Source of the DNA: Mongoliitalea daihaiensis
Lineage (GTDB): Bacteria > Bacteroidota > Bacteroidia > Cytophagales > Cyclobacteriaceae
Direction: 5' to 3'
DNA length: 64,000 bases
NCBI RefSeq assembly: GCF_021596945.1
Contig: NZ_CP063779.1
Span: 685,501-749,500 of the forward strand
The position numbers and the translations under genes were made by a program. Each line of letters begins with the position of its first letter. Positions within the stretch are counted from its first letter, which is position 1. Positions 28,827-37,812 of the stretch are shown here, in pieces. The notes beneath the pieces were generated by a model. The model was not told the origin of the DNA. It searched no databases and worked only from the letters and a program-made list of their open reading frames with translations.

Positions 28827-30090
28827 AAAACTGTCCCAACGAATAAAATCAGTATTCGAAAATCACCAGGAATCTCCGAGTGAGAAAGAATGGGAGAAAT
28901 TTGCAGCGGCCTATTTCAATAAACCGGCTAAGAAACCTGTGCCTATTTGGATATGGTGGTTCTCTGGAATCGCAGCATCACTGGTCTTCGGAATTTGGTT
29001 GCTAAATCCAACATCCATTGACCATTCAGAAGAACAACTTTTATCCTTTGCGGATAGCTTAGCTAAAGAAAGTAAAACATTTACCTTTGAAGAATTAGGG
29101 TCTATCGAAAAACTGGAAGAAGCTAGCTCCGCAGTAGAAAAAATTACCCAATTGAATACAGGTAACAGTTCAGTTAAAAATAAGACACCTGAAACAGCAC
29201 AAAAAGAGGCCATGTTGATGGAAGTAAAGGGAAGTAATCAAGTAGGACAAAACAATCCCCAGGATATTTCAATCATTGCTGAAAATGGATCTCAATCACA
29301 AGCCAACATCCTAACAAAAGACACCAATCCCTTACTTGAAGAGAAGGCATTTGCGTACATCCAAAACCTACTTTCAGAGGAAAGTAACGTCATTCCGTCA
29401 TCAAAGAAAGATCCTTTTAGAATAGGCTTTCTATTGGCTCCTCAAACAGTAAGTAACACCAATCAAACAATCGGCTTATCTGCTGGTATTATGTCGGAGT
29501 TTTCTGTATCCAAAAAATTGAAAATTGATATGGGTATCGCATATGCACAGCAAAATATAAATCCCAATACAAATGGAGGTATACTAAATGCATCTGTAAA
29601 TGATGCTTTGGAAGCAAATTTTGGGTCTCGAAGTCAGTACAATACAGCCGGTCTACTTTCTACAGGGAATCTTTTAAGTTTCAATGAAGAATTGCGATTT
29701 GGACAGTTAGAAATTCCCATCAATTTAAAATACAAACTATTGGAGCGTAACAAAGCGGATATTTATTTTGTCTCTGGTATATCCAATATGTTCTATTTGA
29801 ATCAAGAACGCATTAGCACGTTAAAATTTGCAAATCTAAGCACAGCAGCATCGATGGGTGATGGACTTCAAAGCTTCTCTCAAAGGACTGTTCCCGATGC
29901 AACTAATCGGGATGTTATGATAGGTCAATTAGTGAATGTTGCAGTAGGATTTGAACAGAATCTTTCTAATGGAACATTTTTGTATATAGAACCATTCTAT
30001 AAAATATCTGTAGGCAATCAGACATTTGCTGAGCAACAATTTTCAATAGGCGGCATCAATCTTAGAATGAATTTCCAGTTAAAAAAGTAA
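28807..30090 (+). CDS. Anti-sigma-like membrane segment fused to a barrel-like domain (locus 2)
   Basis: 427 residues. The N-terminus (1-45) is charged and includes SPSEKEWEKFAAAY. One membrane segment lies at about 46-66, then a polar linker rich in Ser, Gln and Asn. From about 190 to the end comes a barrel-like domain (RIGFLLAPQTVSNTNQTIGLSAGIMSEF, KIDMGIAYAQQN, IPINLKYKLLERNKADIYFVSG) similar to outer-membrane barrel folds. In locus 1 (5672-7233) the same parts are two genes. The overlap with the sigma gene and the topology suggest an anti-sigma role, which is inference. GTG 28804 is an alternative start. Confidence 0.65.
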   Translation: MKEPFDKKLSQRIKSVFENHQESPSEKEWEKFAAAYFNKPAKKPVPIWIWWFSGIAASLVFGIWLLNPTSIDHSEEQLLSFADSLAKESKTFTFEELGSIEKLEEASSAVEKITQLNTGNSSVKNKTPETAQKEAMLMEVKGSNQVGQNNPQDISIIAENGSQSQANILTKDTNPLLEEKAFAYIQNLLSEESNVIPSSKKDPFRIGFLLAPQTVSNTNQTIGLSAGIMSEFSVSKKLKIDMGIAYAQQNINPNTNGGILNASVNDALEANFGSRSQYNTAGLLSTGNLLSFNEELRFGQLEIPINLKYKLLERNKADIYFVSGISNMFYLNQERISTLKFANLSTAASMGDGLQSFSQRTVPDATNRDVMIGQLVNVAVGFEQNLSNGTFLYIEPFYKISVGNQTFAEQQFSIGGINLRMNFQLKK

Positions 30091-30096
30091 ACAAAT

Positions 30097-31053
30097 ATGA
30101 AGAAAGTATGGACTAGTTTGGTGGCAATCATCGTATTGTCATGGATGGGTGGGTGTATCAGCTCCGAAAATGAACTTGAATTGGCTATCCAAAGAGATGT
30201 TCAATTAATCAAAGATTTCCTACAGCGAAACAATATTGATGCTGTAGAAAATCAACTTGGCTATTTTTATCGAAAAGTAGTCACTAATGAAAGTGGAAGA
30301 CAAATTGTGAACAACGACATTGTTGGTGTTTACTATGAAATCCGTACAATCGATGGTCAGTTAATTGAATCTTATTTGAATGAAAGTAAGCCTGCTCGCC
30401 TTTACCTGCACGGGGATTCTGGATTGGTACCTCGGGGAATCAACTTTTCAAGTGGAATTGCAAGAGAAGGCGAAACATTAGAATTATTTATCCCATCACA
30501 TTTGGCCTATGGAGGATATAGCTTTCAACAGCTGATTCAGCCTAACTCCAACCTCGTAGTAAGAATTATATTCTCGAGAGTTTACTCTTTAACAGAGGTA
30601 AATGGTATGGAAGCCGAACTCATGGAAGCATTCATTGAAGAAAAAGAGTTGGAAGGTTTTGAACAGACATCTCAAGGAATGTGGGCACGCACAGTAGTCG
30701 AAGGAAACGCTGCTGGAAGCGCATCAGAAATAGGCAATCTAGTAAGATTCACGTATACTATCCAACAAATGGATACTGATAAACCTTTTGAGGTAGCACC
30801 TAGCAGCACCAACTCTTTCCAAATTAGAGTTGGGAACCAAGAGAACCAAGCATTTTTAAACTTAGGGCTGACAGGTGTGCGAGTAGGTCAAGAAATCGAT
30901 GTTATTGTGCCATCCAGGTTAGGCTTTGGGGCCACTACTCAGGTATTCCCTTTCACTATAAGGCAAGATTTATTTGCTAGGGGTTTGATCCCTGAATTGG
31001 CTCGGCCATATGAACCACTGCTTTTCAAAGCAAGAATTATTTCAATCAATTAA
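30097..31053 (+). CDS. Lipoprotein with two FKBP-type peptidyl-prolyl isomerase domains
   Basis: 318 residues with a lipoprotein signal (MKKVWTSLVAIIVLSWMGGC). Domain 1, about 60-170, has VGVYYEIRTIDGQLIES and LELFIPSHLAYGGYSF. Domain 2, about 195-318, has VRFTYTIQQMD and IDVIVPSRLGFGATTQ. The second half of each carries the FKBP pattern IPxxLAYG. It follows the anti-sigma/barrel gene by six bases, so it is cotranscribed; a role in folding envelope proteins governed by the sigma factor is plausible. Catalytic residues look incompletely conserved, so activity is uncertain. Confidence 0.85.
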   Translation: MKKVWTSLVAIIVLSWMGGCISSENELELAIQRDVQLIKDFLQRNNIDAVENQLGYFYRKVVTNESGRQIVNNDIVGVYYEIRTIDGQLIESYLNESKPARLYLHGDSGLVPRGINFSSGIAREGETLELFIPSHLAYGGYSFQQLIQPNSNLVVRIIFSRVYSLTEVNGMEAELMEAFIEEKELEGFEQTSQGMWARTVVEGNAAGSASEIGNLVRFTYTIQQMDTDKPFEVAPSSTNSFQIRVGNQENQAFLNLGLTGVRVGQEIDVIVPSRLGFGATTQVFPFTIRQDLFARGLIPELARPYEPLLFKARIISIN

Positions 31054-31054
31054 C

Positions 31055-31094
31055 AAAAAAGCCCCCATTAAATGAACCAAATGGGGGCTTTTTT
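31055..31094 (+). terminator. Terminator after the FKBP lipoprotein gene
   Basis: AAAAAAGCCCCCATT (31055-31069) pairs perfectly with AATGGGGGCTTTTTT (31080-31094) around a ten-base loop. It closes the ECF locus 2 operon. Confidence 0.92.
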
Positions 31095-31152
31095 ATTTTT
31101 TGCTATTACCAATCTTATTGGTCAATTTTACTGTCCTATAAACCCAAAAAAT

Positions 31153-32061
31153 ATGAGCTTTTTATTTGATAGCTTCAAAGGCTGGAAAAATTACTGTCTA
31201 GACAAAAACATGTCTTTGTTTGAGTCAGTCATTGAATATGAAATGACTCAAAAAAACAAAATGGAAAATGACATATGGATAGGCTTAGGCAAAGCCTACG
31301 CTGTCATGAAGGAGGCTGTTGAAACAGGCTTAAATGAAGAAATGAGTTCCCGCTCGGGAATGATCAATAATGGGGCAAAAAAAGTTTACCGCCATCCCGT
31401 CACTGTTTTGTCACCCGAATTTCAAAAATTAATATCCCGAGCACTTGCCGCCAAAGAAGTAAATTCTTGTATGGGCAGAGTGGTGGCTGCACCAACCGCT
31501 GGAGCATCTGGCATTCTCCCTGGGACTCTTTATACCCTGCAAGAAATTCATCAACTGGATGATCGAAAAATCTTAGAAGGATTATTAATTGGGGCAGGAA
31601 TAGCGTTGATTATTGAAGAAAAAGCGAGTCTAGCAGGTGCTGTAGGTGGATGTCAAGCAGAAACGGGTTCTGCTGCAGCCATGGCATCGGGAGCGATTGT
31701 TTACTGCTTAGGAGGAACTATTGACCAGATTTTTAATGCAGTTGCCATTACCATTCAATGCATGCTGGGATTAGTGTGCGATCCTGTAGCGGGCCTGGTT
31801 GAGATTCCATGTGTAGTAAGGAATGCCAGTGCCGCAGCGATTGCAAACAGTTCAGCACAGATTGCATTAGCAGATGTCAGTCCTGTTATCCCAGTGGATG
31901 AATGCATTGAAGCTATGGGCGAAATTGGGGCTAGTATGGAAACCCGCTACAAAGAAACCGCCTTGGGTGGATTGGCAGCAACATTGACTGGACAAGAAAT
32001 TTCCAAAAGGGTATTGATACAGGACATAGAGGTTCTACCAGACGAGGAACTACCGCAGTAG
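31153..32061 (+). CDS. sdaAA: L-serine dehydratase, iron-sulfur type, alpha subunit
   Basis: Turns L-serine into pyruvate and ammonia with a [4Fe-4S] cluster. About 302 residues from MSFLFDSFKGW; the frame runs back into the terminator, so the earlier ATG at 31072 is rejected. Cys-containing family motifs are SCMGRVVAAPTAGASGILPG, AVGGCQAETGSAAAMA and CMLGLVCDPVAGLVEIPC. This is the catalytic alpha part only. The beta (ASB) domain found in two-subunit enzymes is not encoded next to it, so it may lie elsewhere. Confidence 0.92.
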   Translation: MSFLFDSFKGWKNYCLDKNMSLFESVIEYEMTQKNKMENDIWIGLGKAYAVMKEAVETGLNEEMSSRSGMINNGAKKVYRHPVTVLSPEFQKLISRALAAKEVNSCMGRVVAAPTAGASGILPGTLYTLQEIHQLDDRKILEGLLIGAGIALIIEEKASLAGAVGGCQAETGSAAAMASGAIVYCLGGTIDQIFNAVAITIQCMLGLVCDPVAGLVEIPCVVRNASAAAIANSSAQIALADVSPVIPVDECIEAMGEIGASMETRYKETALGGLAATLTGQEISKRVLIQDIEVLPDEELPQ

Positions 32062-32508
32062 ATCCCCAAGAAAAGGAATTTCTAAGATATATTGAATTGA
32101 AAAAGAAAAGATTACACCCCATACCATGGCACTAACAAACATGTAAAGGAAAATCTTTTCTTTTTTCACGTTAAAAGCATTTAGAATAATCGTACCTCCC
32201 ACTGGAGTTAACAATAAAGGGGTCAAGGCTGCTACGCCAAGAAGTCCATATTTCCTCCAAACAGTGACAATTTTCCTCGTCCTTGGAGTGAATACTTTTT
32301 TCTTTTTAGTCAAACCCAGTTGCCAATTTGTACGAAACCAGTCACCTAGTAAGGTAATTGAAAAAACAGTGGTCATCATACCAGATACAGTGATAACGAG
32401 CATTTCGATACTACTCAATCCAGCGGCGAGACCAAGAACAGGACCTGCAATAAATTTAAATAATGTAGCGATGTAAATGAATACTACTTTTAGAAAATAC
32501 TCTATCAT
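32050..32508 (-). CDS. Small polytopic membrane protein
   Basis: About 152 residues from MIEYFLKVVFIYI, with three or four hydrophobic segments and a basic loop (WQLGLTKKKKVFTPRTRK). The layout is like the PF06695-type small membrane proteins (COG2426), but that match is tentative. It overlaps the antiporter gene by four bases (ATGA) and so is translationally coupled to it. It converges with and overlaps the serine dehydratase gene by 12 bases at the 3' end. Confidence 0.6.
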   Translation of the reverse strand: MIEYFLKVVFIYIATLFKFIAGPVLGLAAGLSSIEMLVITVSGMMTTVFSITLLGDWFRTNWQLGLTKKKKVFTPRTRKIVTVWRKYGLLGVAALTPLLLTPVGGTIILNAFNVKKEKIFLYMFVSAMVWGVIFSFSIQYILEIPFLGDLLR

Positions 32509-33422
32509 ACGAGCAAGTACAAATATGTTGCATAAATACCAAGCAAAACAACTCCTTCCCATCGTTTGATAACCATGCTACTTCTGATAATGGGAAACAA
32601 AAGGAGAGTAATTCCAAGCATCCACATATAATCATTGAATAAAAATGCATCAGAGACCGGTATCGGCTGAACAATACTGGTAATCCCTAAAATTGCTAAA
32701 ATATTCATAATATTACTTCCCAAAACATTCCCTATAGCTATATCGGTTTTTTTATTCAGTCCAGCTATTACGGAAGTTACCAATTCGGGTAAACTTGTAC
32801 CAATGGCAATAATCGTAACTCCAATCACACGCTCACTAACACCATACACTTGAGCTATTTTTACTGCATTGTCAACAAATAAATCCGATCCAACATAGAG
32901 TCCACCAATCCCTGCAAGAAGAAAAAATAAAGCTTTCCACATATTCGTTGGTGCAATAAATTCGTCCTCATCTGGCACAACTCCACTCAACTTTTTAAAG
33001 AAATACCAATTAAGAAGCAGTAAACAAACCACAAAAAATATTCCCTCCAACCGAGAAATGATTCCATTCCAACTCAATAGAATCAAAAGAACGGTGGTAA
33101 CAACCGTTGCTAGATAATCCAGCTTTAATACGGATCGCATAATGGCTATCGGATATAAAATTGCACTGACTCCCAATACTAAGGCAATATTTGCAATATT
33201 AGAACCAACAACATTACCAATCGCAATGTCGCTAGTACCTTTGAGAGCGGCATTGATACTTACTAGTAACTCCGGAGCCGATGTTCCAAAAGCAACTACA
33301 GTAAGACCTATGAGACCAGGGCTTAGTCCAAACTTAGATGCGATACCAGAAGCACCATCCACCAACAACTTTCCCCCATAAAGAAGGATTGCTAAACCTA
33401 GAATCAATAAACCGTAAACCAC
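32505..33422 (-). CDS. Calcium/sodium antiporter, CaCA family
   Basis: 305 residues in two homologous halves, each with the family alpha-repeat: VVAFGTSAPELLVSINAALKG near 43-63 and IIAIGTSLPELVTSVIAGLNKK near 205. Acidic Glu in GTSxPEL binds the cation. About ten membrane segments. It is a YrbG-like inner-membrane exchanger of Ca2+ for Na+ or H+. It is followed by the coupled small membrane gene and preceded by upp. Confidence 0.95.
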   Translation of the reverse strand: MVYGLLILGLAILLYGGKLLVDGASGIASKFGLSPGLIGLTVVAFGTSAPELLVSINAALKGTSDIAIGNVVGSNIANIALVLGVSAILYPIAIMRSVLKLDYLATVVTTVLLILLSWNGIISRLEGIFFVVCLLLLNWYFFKKLSGVVPDEDEFIAPTNMWKALFFLLAGIGGLYVGSDLFVDNAVKIAQVYGVSERVIGVTIIAIGTSLPELVTSVIAGLNKKTDIAIGNVLGSNIMNILAILGITSIVQPIPVSDAFLFNDYMWMLGITLLLFPIIRSSMVIKRWEGVVLLGIYATYLYLLV

Positions 33423-33431
33423 AGATTGAAT

Positions 33432-34082
33432 TTATAATTTTTCTCCAAAAGCCAAGTCTCCCGCATCACCAAGACCAGGTACAATGTAAGAATGCTCATT
33501 TAAATGACTGTCCAGTGCACAAGTCCACAGATTAACGGAATAATTTTGAAGTTGTTGCTTCAAAAGTGCTACCCCCTCGGGTGCTGCAATAACCGAAGCA
33601 ATATGCACTGTTTTAGGAAGGCCATTTTTCAACAAATTTTCGAATGTTTTGACAAATGATTTACCTGTAGCAAGCATAGGATCCACTATGATTACGGTTT
33701 TACCTTCTAAGCTTGGGCATGCCTGATACAAGTAATCGACATCAACTCCATCATTCATTTCTTTGGATTCTATTCTATAAGCACCAACAAAACCACTCTC
33801 AGCATGGTCAAAAGCCTCTAAAAATCCATCATAAAAAGGAGCTGCAGCTCTTAAAACTGAAATGATGACTACATTTTCAGGCACCTGAATTTTAGTGGTG
33901 TCTAAAGGCGTTTGAATTAACTCTTCGTGGAAAGTTAAACTTTTAGAAATCTCATAAGCCATCAAAAACCCCAGACGTTTTAAATTATGGCGAAAGCGCA
34001 TACGGTCTTTCTGACTATCAATATCTCGGAGTTCTGCCAAAAACTTATTGACAAGACTAGGTGTAGTATTTAATATAAACAT
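33432..34082 (-). CDS. upp: Uracil phosphoribosyltransferase
   Basis: Salvages uracil to UMP using PRPP. 216 residues. The PRPP-binding loop is VIIVDPMLATGKS near residue 130; the uracil-contacting C-terminus has YIVPGLGDAGDLAFG. The gene lies nine bases before the antiporter gene. Its start is only 13 bases beyond a terminator-like hairpin that also ends the ompA transcript, so expression needs readthrough or a promoter inside ompA. Confidence 0.95.
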   Translation of the reverse strand: MFILNTTPSLVNKFLAELRDIDSQKDRMRFRHNLKRLGFLMAYEISKSLTFHEELIQTPLDTTKIQVPENVVIISVLRAAAPFYDGFLEAFDHAESGFVGAYRIESKEMNDGVDVDYLYQACPSLEGKTVIIVDPMLATGKSFVKTFENLLKNGLPKTVHIASVIAAPEGVALLKQQLQNYSVNLWTCALDSHLNEHSYIVPGLGDAGDLAFGEKL

Positions 34083-34095
34083 AGCGTTAGGGCAT

Positions 34096-34127
34096 AAAAA
34101 AACCCGAAACTAATTTCGGGTTTTTTT
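34096..34127 (-). terminator. Terminator after ompA, also close to upp start
   Basis: AAAAAAACCCGAAA (34096-34109) pairs with TTTCGGGTTTTTTT (34114-34127), with T runs in both directions. On the minus strand it follows the OmpA stop and immediately precedes upp. Confidence 0.88.
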
Positions 34128-34147
34128 TATTAATTGTTATGATTTGA

Positions 34148-35440
34148 TTACTTCACTTCGAAGCTTGTTCTTCTTGCAAGTTGTCTTGCATCTGCAGAAC
34201 GCTTGTCTACGCTTGTATCTTCACCGTAACCTTTGTAAGAAAGTCTTCCAGCATCAACACCAGCAGCTACTAACAAGTCATATACTGATTTAGCTCTTCT
34301 TTCAGATAACTTCATGTTGTAATCCTCTGGACCTAATTCGTCAGCAAAACCTTTGATTTCAACATTTACACCTGGATTTCTCTTTAAGAAGTTAGCTACA
34401 TAGTTAACAGAAGAAGAAGAATATCCTAGTGGTTTAGAACTATCAAATGCAAAGTATACGTTCACATATCCTTCATTGATTGCCTTCTTGAAGTAATCCA
34501 CTTCTTTTACTTCTTCAACAGGACATCCGTTGTTAGATGCTGGACCTGGAGCAAATGGACACTTGTCTAAGTGATCAGGAATACCATCACCATCAGAATC
34601 TAAAGTTCTACCAAAAGAATCAACTCTAGCTCCAGCTGGAGTGTTAGGCTCCTTGTCTAGGTAATCAGGAATACCGTCACCATCAGAATCTTTCAACATA
34701 TCTTTAATCTCACCGATTTGCTGAGCAAGTTCTTCCTTAGTAGCATACTTATCGGCTGCAATGTACCAGTCAGCATGAGTATCTTTGCTTCCTAAGTAGA
34801 ATGTAAGTCCTAATGTACCTGTCCACCAAGTAGCTGCTGGACCGAAAAATCCATTATTGTTACCACCTGTCATTGTAGTAGGCAAAATAGCAGAAGCTCC
34901 ATCGAAAGTAACTGTTTGTCTACCATTTGAAATGGTAGTAATGTCACCAGTTAAAGCAATTCTTTCGGATAATTTTACTTGACCAGTAAAACCAAGCTTG
35001 ATGTTGTAAACTCTATCAGTGAAATCGTTGAATTGATTTTCCTGAGGTCTTACGTTTCCGAAACCACCACCAAGGTGACCAAGTAAACTTACTCTTCTTG
35101 AAAAGCTTTCCCAACCCATGATTCTACCTAGGTTAGCTACACCGGAAAGGTTAGCTCTAAAATAGTTAGTTGAGAAAGAAGGGCTGTTGCCACTTGCTTC
35201 AGAGAAAGAACCGAACCCGTAGTCCACTTTGGCTCCGAATTTTTCATTGAACATGTATCTGACACCTAAGTCAGCATGTCCAATATTTAGAGTTGGAGAT
35301 AAAAAACCAGCGGTCAAAGGAGCCATTGGCTTGTTAAAACCTCCACTTACTTCAATCGACCACTTATTAAAGTCGTCTTGTGCCTGAGCACCGATTGCAA
35401 GTGTACTTGCGATTAATGTAGATAGTATTATTTTTTTCAT
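34148..35440 (-). CDS. OmpA family outer-membrane protein with type 3 thrombospondin repeats
   Basis: About 430 residues from MKKIILSTLIASTLAIGAQA, a signal peptide; the frame opens six codons earlier. An N-terminal barrel of about 230 residues is followed by calcium-binding repeats (SDGDGIPDYLD and SDGDGIPDHLDKCP near 255-300) and an OmpA-type peptidoglycan-binding domain (YVNVYFAFDSSKP, then NVEIKGFADELGPEDYNMKLSERRA). It anchors the outer membrane to the wall. It has its own predicted promoter and terminator, which suits a highly expressed gene. Confidence 0.94.
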   Translation of the reverse strand: MKKIILSTLIASTLAIGAQAQDDFNKWSIEVSGGFNKPMAPLTAGFLSPTLNIGHADLGVRYMFNEKFGAKVDYGFGSFSEASGNSPSFSTNYFRANLSGVANLGRIMGWESFSRRVSLLGHLGGGFGNVRPQENQFNDFTDRVYNIKLGFTGQVKLSERIALTGDITTISNGRQTVTFDGASAILPTTMTGGNNNGFFGPAATWWTGTLGLTFYLGSKDTHADWYIAADKYATKEELAQQIGEIKDMLKDSDGDGIPDYLDKEPNTPAGARVDSFGRTLDSDGDGIPDHLDKCPFAPGPASNNGCPVEEVKEVDYFKKAINEGYVNVYFAFDSSKPLGYSSSSVNYVANFLKRNPGVNVEIKGFADELGPEDYNMKLSERRAKSVYDLLVAAGVDAGRLSYKGYGEDTSVDKRSADARQLARRTSFEVK

Positions 35441-35511
35441 AACAAAAAATTTTTTCAAATTTTGAGTGTTTAATTGATTTGATTACAGATTTACAAGCTT
35501 TAAACTAGATA

Positions 35512-35519
35512 CAAATGTA
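35512..35519 (-). promoter_or_regulatory. Predicted -7 box for ompA (TACATTTG)
   Basis: TACATTTG on the minus strand matches TAnnTTTG exactly and lies about 71 bases before the ATG at 35440. Confidence 0.55.
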
Positions 35520-35605
35520 TAGGAATAATTTAATAATTTAAACTTTATCAGAAAACTTTTCGATTTTCGAATATAATTTGAATTTCACAAACTTTAACAT
35601 AAACT

Positions 35606-36523
35606 ATGCCAAATACCACCTTATTACACGAATTAGCTAAAATAAAATCAACATCAGGAGATGAGAGCTCTTTTACTAAATACGTCATTGATTTCATCAA
35701 TAAACGAAAAGAAACATTTAAAGTTTTACCAGAAGTATATGCTGATGAAAAATTTTACGGAAACATATTGCTGAAGTTTGGAAAACCGCGCACAGCAGTA
35801 TTTGCACATCTCGATACAATTGGATTTATGGTCCGATATGCAAACCAATTAGTGCCAATAGGAGGACCAGAGGCTGAGACTGGATATATTTTAGAGGGAG
35901 AAGATGATTTGGGCCCGATCAGGTGCACATTAATTGAAAATGAGGGGGCATTGTTATATGACTTCCCTAGAGCAATTCAAACAGGCACAAGGCTTTCATT
36001 CGGTGGGGAATGGAAAATAGATGCTGATTTTATTACAGGCCCTTATCTAGATAATAAGTTAGGTGTTTACAATGCTTTACAATTATGCGAGGTAATTGAA
36101 GATGGGTGGATAGTGTTTTCAACTTATGAGGAACATGGTGGCGGGAGTATTCCGGCTCTGCTTCATTTCATTCAAAAGACTTCGCCTATCAAACATGCGT
36201 TGATTTCAGATATTACCTGGGTCACCGATGGTGTCCATCATCACGAGGGCGTCGTCGTATCCATCAGAGACAAACATATCCCACGAAAAAAATTTATTGA
36301 CCGGATTATGGAGTTAGCCATTGAGAGTGGTGTCCCTTTTCAACTGGAAGTTGAGGCGTCTGGTAGCTCTGATGGACGGGAGATTCAAATGTCTCCATAT
36401 TTTATTGATTGGTGTTTTATAGGCGCTCCAGAAGATCATGTTCATAGCCCCCACGAAAAAGTTTCAATCAAAGATTTGGATGCAATGGTCGACTTGTATA
36501 AATATCTCGTCAAATATCTATAA
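35606..36523 (+). CDS. M42/M20-like cytosolic aminopeptidase
   Basis: 305 residues with no signal peptide. Metal ligands fit the co-catalytic zinc peptidases of clan MH: AHLDTIG (His68, Asp70), GPYLDNKLG (Asp149), TYEEHGGG (Glu175, Glu176), SDITWV (Asp) and the final His in EDHVHSPHEK. HSPHEK near the C-terminus is typical of M42. It is somewhat shorter than usual M42 enzymes (about 350), so a precise family call is open. Probably an intracellular aminopeptidase. Confidence 0.82.
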   Translation: MPNTTLLHELAKIKSTSGDESSFTKYVIDFINKRKETFKVLPEVYADEKFYGNILLKFGKPRTAVFAHLDTIGFMVRYANQLVPIGGPEAETGYILEGEDDLGPIRCTLIENEGALLYDFPRAIQTGTRLSFGGEWKIDADFITGPYLDNKLGVYNALQLCEVIEDGWIVFSTYEEHGGGSIPALLHFIQKTSPIKHALISDITWVTDGVHHHEGVVVSIRDKHIPRKKFIDRIMELAIESGVPFQLEVEASGSSDGREIQMSPYFIDWCFIGAPEDHVHSPHEKVSIKDLDAMVDLYKYLVKYL

Positions 36524-36564
36524 GTTATTAGCAGATAAAAATTACGCAGGGCTCCATTTTTTTT

Positions 36565-36598
36565 TATATTTGTCAAGCCCTTCGGTTAGGGCTTTTTT
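36565..36598 (+). promoter_or_regulatory. hpt promoter with 5' stem-loop
   Basis: TATATTTG at 36565-36572 fits the -7 box. Just after it, AAGCCC (36575-36580) pairs with GGGCTT (36589-36594) and a T run follows. Transcription would start near the base of the stem, so the mRNA would begin with a hairpin. It may also be the terminator of the preceding peptidase gene. Confidence 0.55.
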
Positions 36599-36609
36599 AT
36601 TTTAGTTAT

Positions 36610-37137
36610 ATGGTCACTATTAAAGACAAACAATTCTCACCATTTATCGATGCAGAAACCATTCAGCAAAGATTGGAAATACTTGGTGAGGAGATTACAA
36701 AAGACTTCCAAGAAAAAACACCTATTTTAATAGGCATTTTAAATGGGTCTTTTATGTTTATATCAGACCTAGTCAAGCATATAAGTTGTCCCATTGAAGT
36801 TTCGTTCATCAGAATTTCTTCTTACGAAGGAACCGAATCTACTGGTGAGGTCACTTCTATTATGGGATTAAATACCGATTTGAAAGATAGACACGTAATC
36901 ATTGTAGAGGACATTGTAGATACTGGTTTGAGTATGTACAGAATCTTGGAAGAGCTCAAGATCATGCAGCCTAGCTCGCTTTCTATTTCTACACTTCTGC
37001 TCAAGCCAGATGCATTGAAGCACCCAATTGAGTGCAGATACATTGGTTTTGAGATCCCTAATAAGTTTGTGGTAGGGTATGGTTTAGACTATGATGGACT
37101 AGGCAGAAATCTTCCTGAAATATATCAGTTAAAGTAA
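36610..37137 (+). CDS. hpt: Hypoxanthine phosphoribosyltransferase
   Basis: Salvages hypoxanthine (and often guanine) with PRPP. 175 residues. The PRPP loop is VIIVEDIVDTGLSM near 97; the region PILIGILNGSFMFISDLV near 38 and the C-terminal VVGYGLDYDGLGRNLPEIY are typical. It is followed by adk after 25 bases, so purine salvage and nucleotide phosphorylation are probably cotranscribed. Confidence 0.95.
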   Translation: MVTIKDKQFSPFIDAETIQQRLEILGEEITKDFQEKTPILIGILNGSFMFISDLVKHISCPIEVSFIRISSYEGTESTGEVTSIMGLNTDLKDRHVIIVEDIVDTGLSMYRILEELKIMQPSSLSISTLLLKPDALKHPIECRYIGFEIPNKFVVGYGLDYDGLGRNLPEIYQLK

Positions 37138-37162
37138 TTAGCAGCAGAAAAACAAATACGTA

Positions 37163-37735
37163 ATGATCAATCTAGTATTATTTGGCCCTCCTGGGGCAGG
37201 AAAAGGCACTCAAAGCGAGAAGATAATTGAAAAATTCCATCTGACTCATTTATCTACAGGTGATTTGTTTAGAAAACACTTGGGAGAGGGGACTGAACTA
37301 GGCAAATTAGCCAGAACTTACATGGATAAGGGGCATTTGGTCCCAGACGAAGTTGTTATCGGTATGGTAGAAGATAAACTTGTGACGACTACTGAAACCA
37401 ATGGATTTATTTTTGATGGATTCCCCAGAACTGTTGCACAGGCTGAGGCCTTGGATCAATTGATGGTTAAAATAGGTGCTCAAATATCTGGGATGGTTGC
37501 ATTGGAGGTAGACGAGGAAGTTCTCAAAAATAGAATCCGCGAGCGTGGGAAAACTTCCGGTAGAGTGGACGATCAAGATGAGCAAAAGATCCAAACACGT
37601 ATCAATGTTTATTTGGACGAAACACTTCCTGTAGCTGCATACTATGATAAACAAGGTAAATTAACAAAGGTGAACGGTGTGGGAAGTATTGATGACATCT
37701 TTCAAAATATCAGTAAAGTCCTTGAAAGTTATTAA
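37163..37735 (+). CDS. adk: Adenylate kinase
   Basis: Equilibrates AMP, ADP and ATP. 190 residues. P-loop GPPGAGKGTQ at 7-16, AMP-binding THLSTGDLFRKH and GFPRTVAQAEAL, and LID Arg residues in RIRERGKTSGRVDD. The LID is the short form without zinc cysteines. Located between hpt and obgE on the same strand. Confidence 0.97.
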   Translation: MINLVLFGPPGAGKGTQSEKIIEKFHLTHLSTGDLFRKHLGEGTELGKLARTYMDKGHLVPDEVVIGMVEDKLVTTTETNGFIFDGFPRTVAQAEALDQLMVKIGAQISGMVALEVDEEVLKNRIRERGKTSGRVDDQDEQKIQTRINVYLDETLPVAAYYDKQGKLTKVNGVGSIDDIFQNISKVLESY

Positions 37736-37750
37736 TCCTTAAATAATTTA

Positions 37751-37796
37751 TATCTTTGTGTCGAATTTGGCTAAGCGTTGAAGCTTAGCCTTTTTT
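37751..37796 (+). promoter_or_regulatory. obgE promoter with 5' stem-loop
   Basis: TATCTTTG at 37751-37758 fits the -7 box. GGCTAAGC (37769-37776) pairs with GCTTAGCC (37783-37790), followed by six T. The hairpin lies between promoter and the GTG start at 37813, as for hpt. It could end adk transcription as well. Confidence 0.55.
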
Positions 37797-37812
37797 ATTT
37801 AACTCAACAGTT

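Noticed and set aside
31072-31152. Earlier ATG for the serine dehydratase
   Set aside because: The extension begins inside the preceding terminator stem; MSFLFDSFKGW at 31153 is the normal family start.
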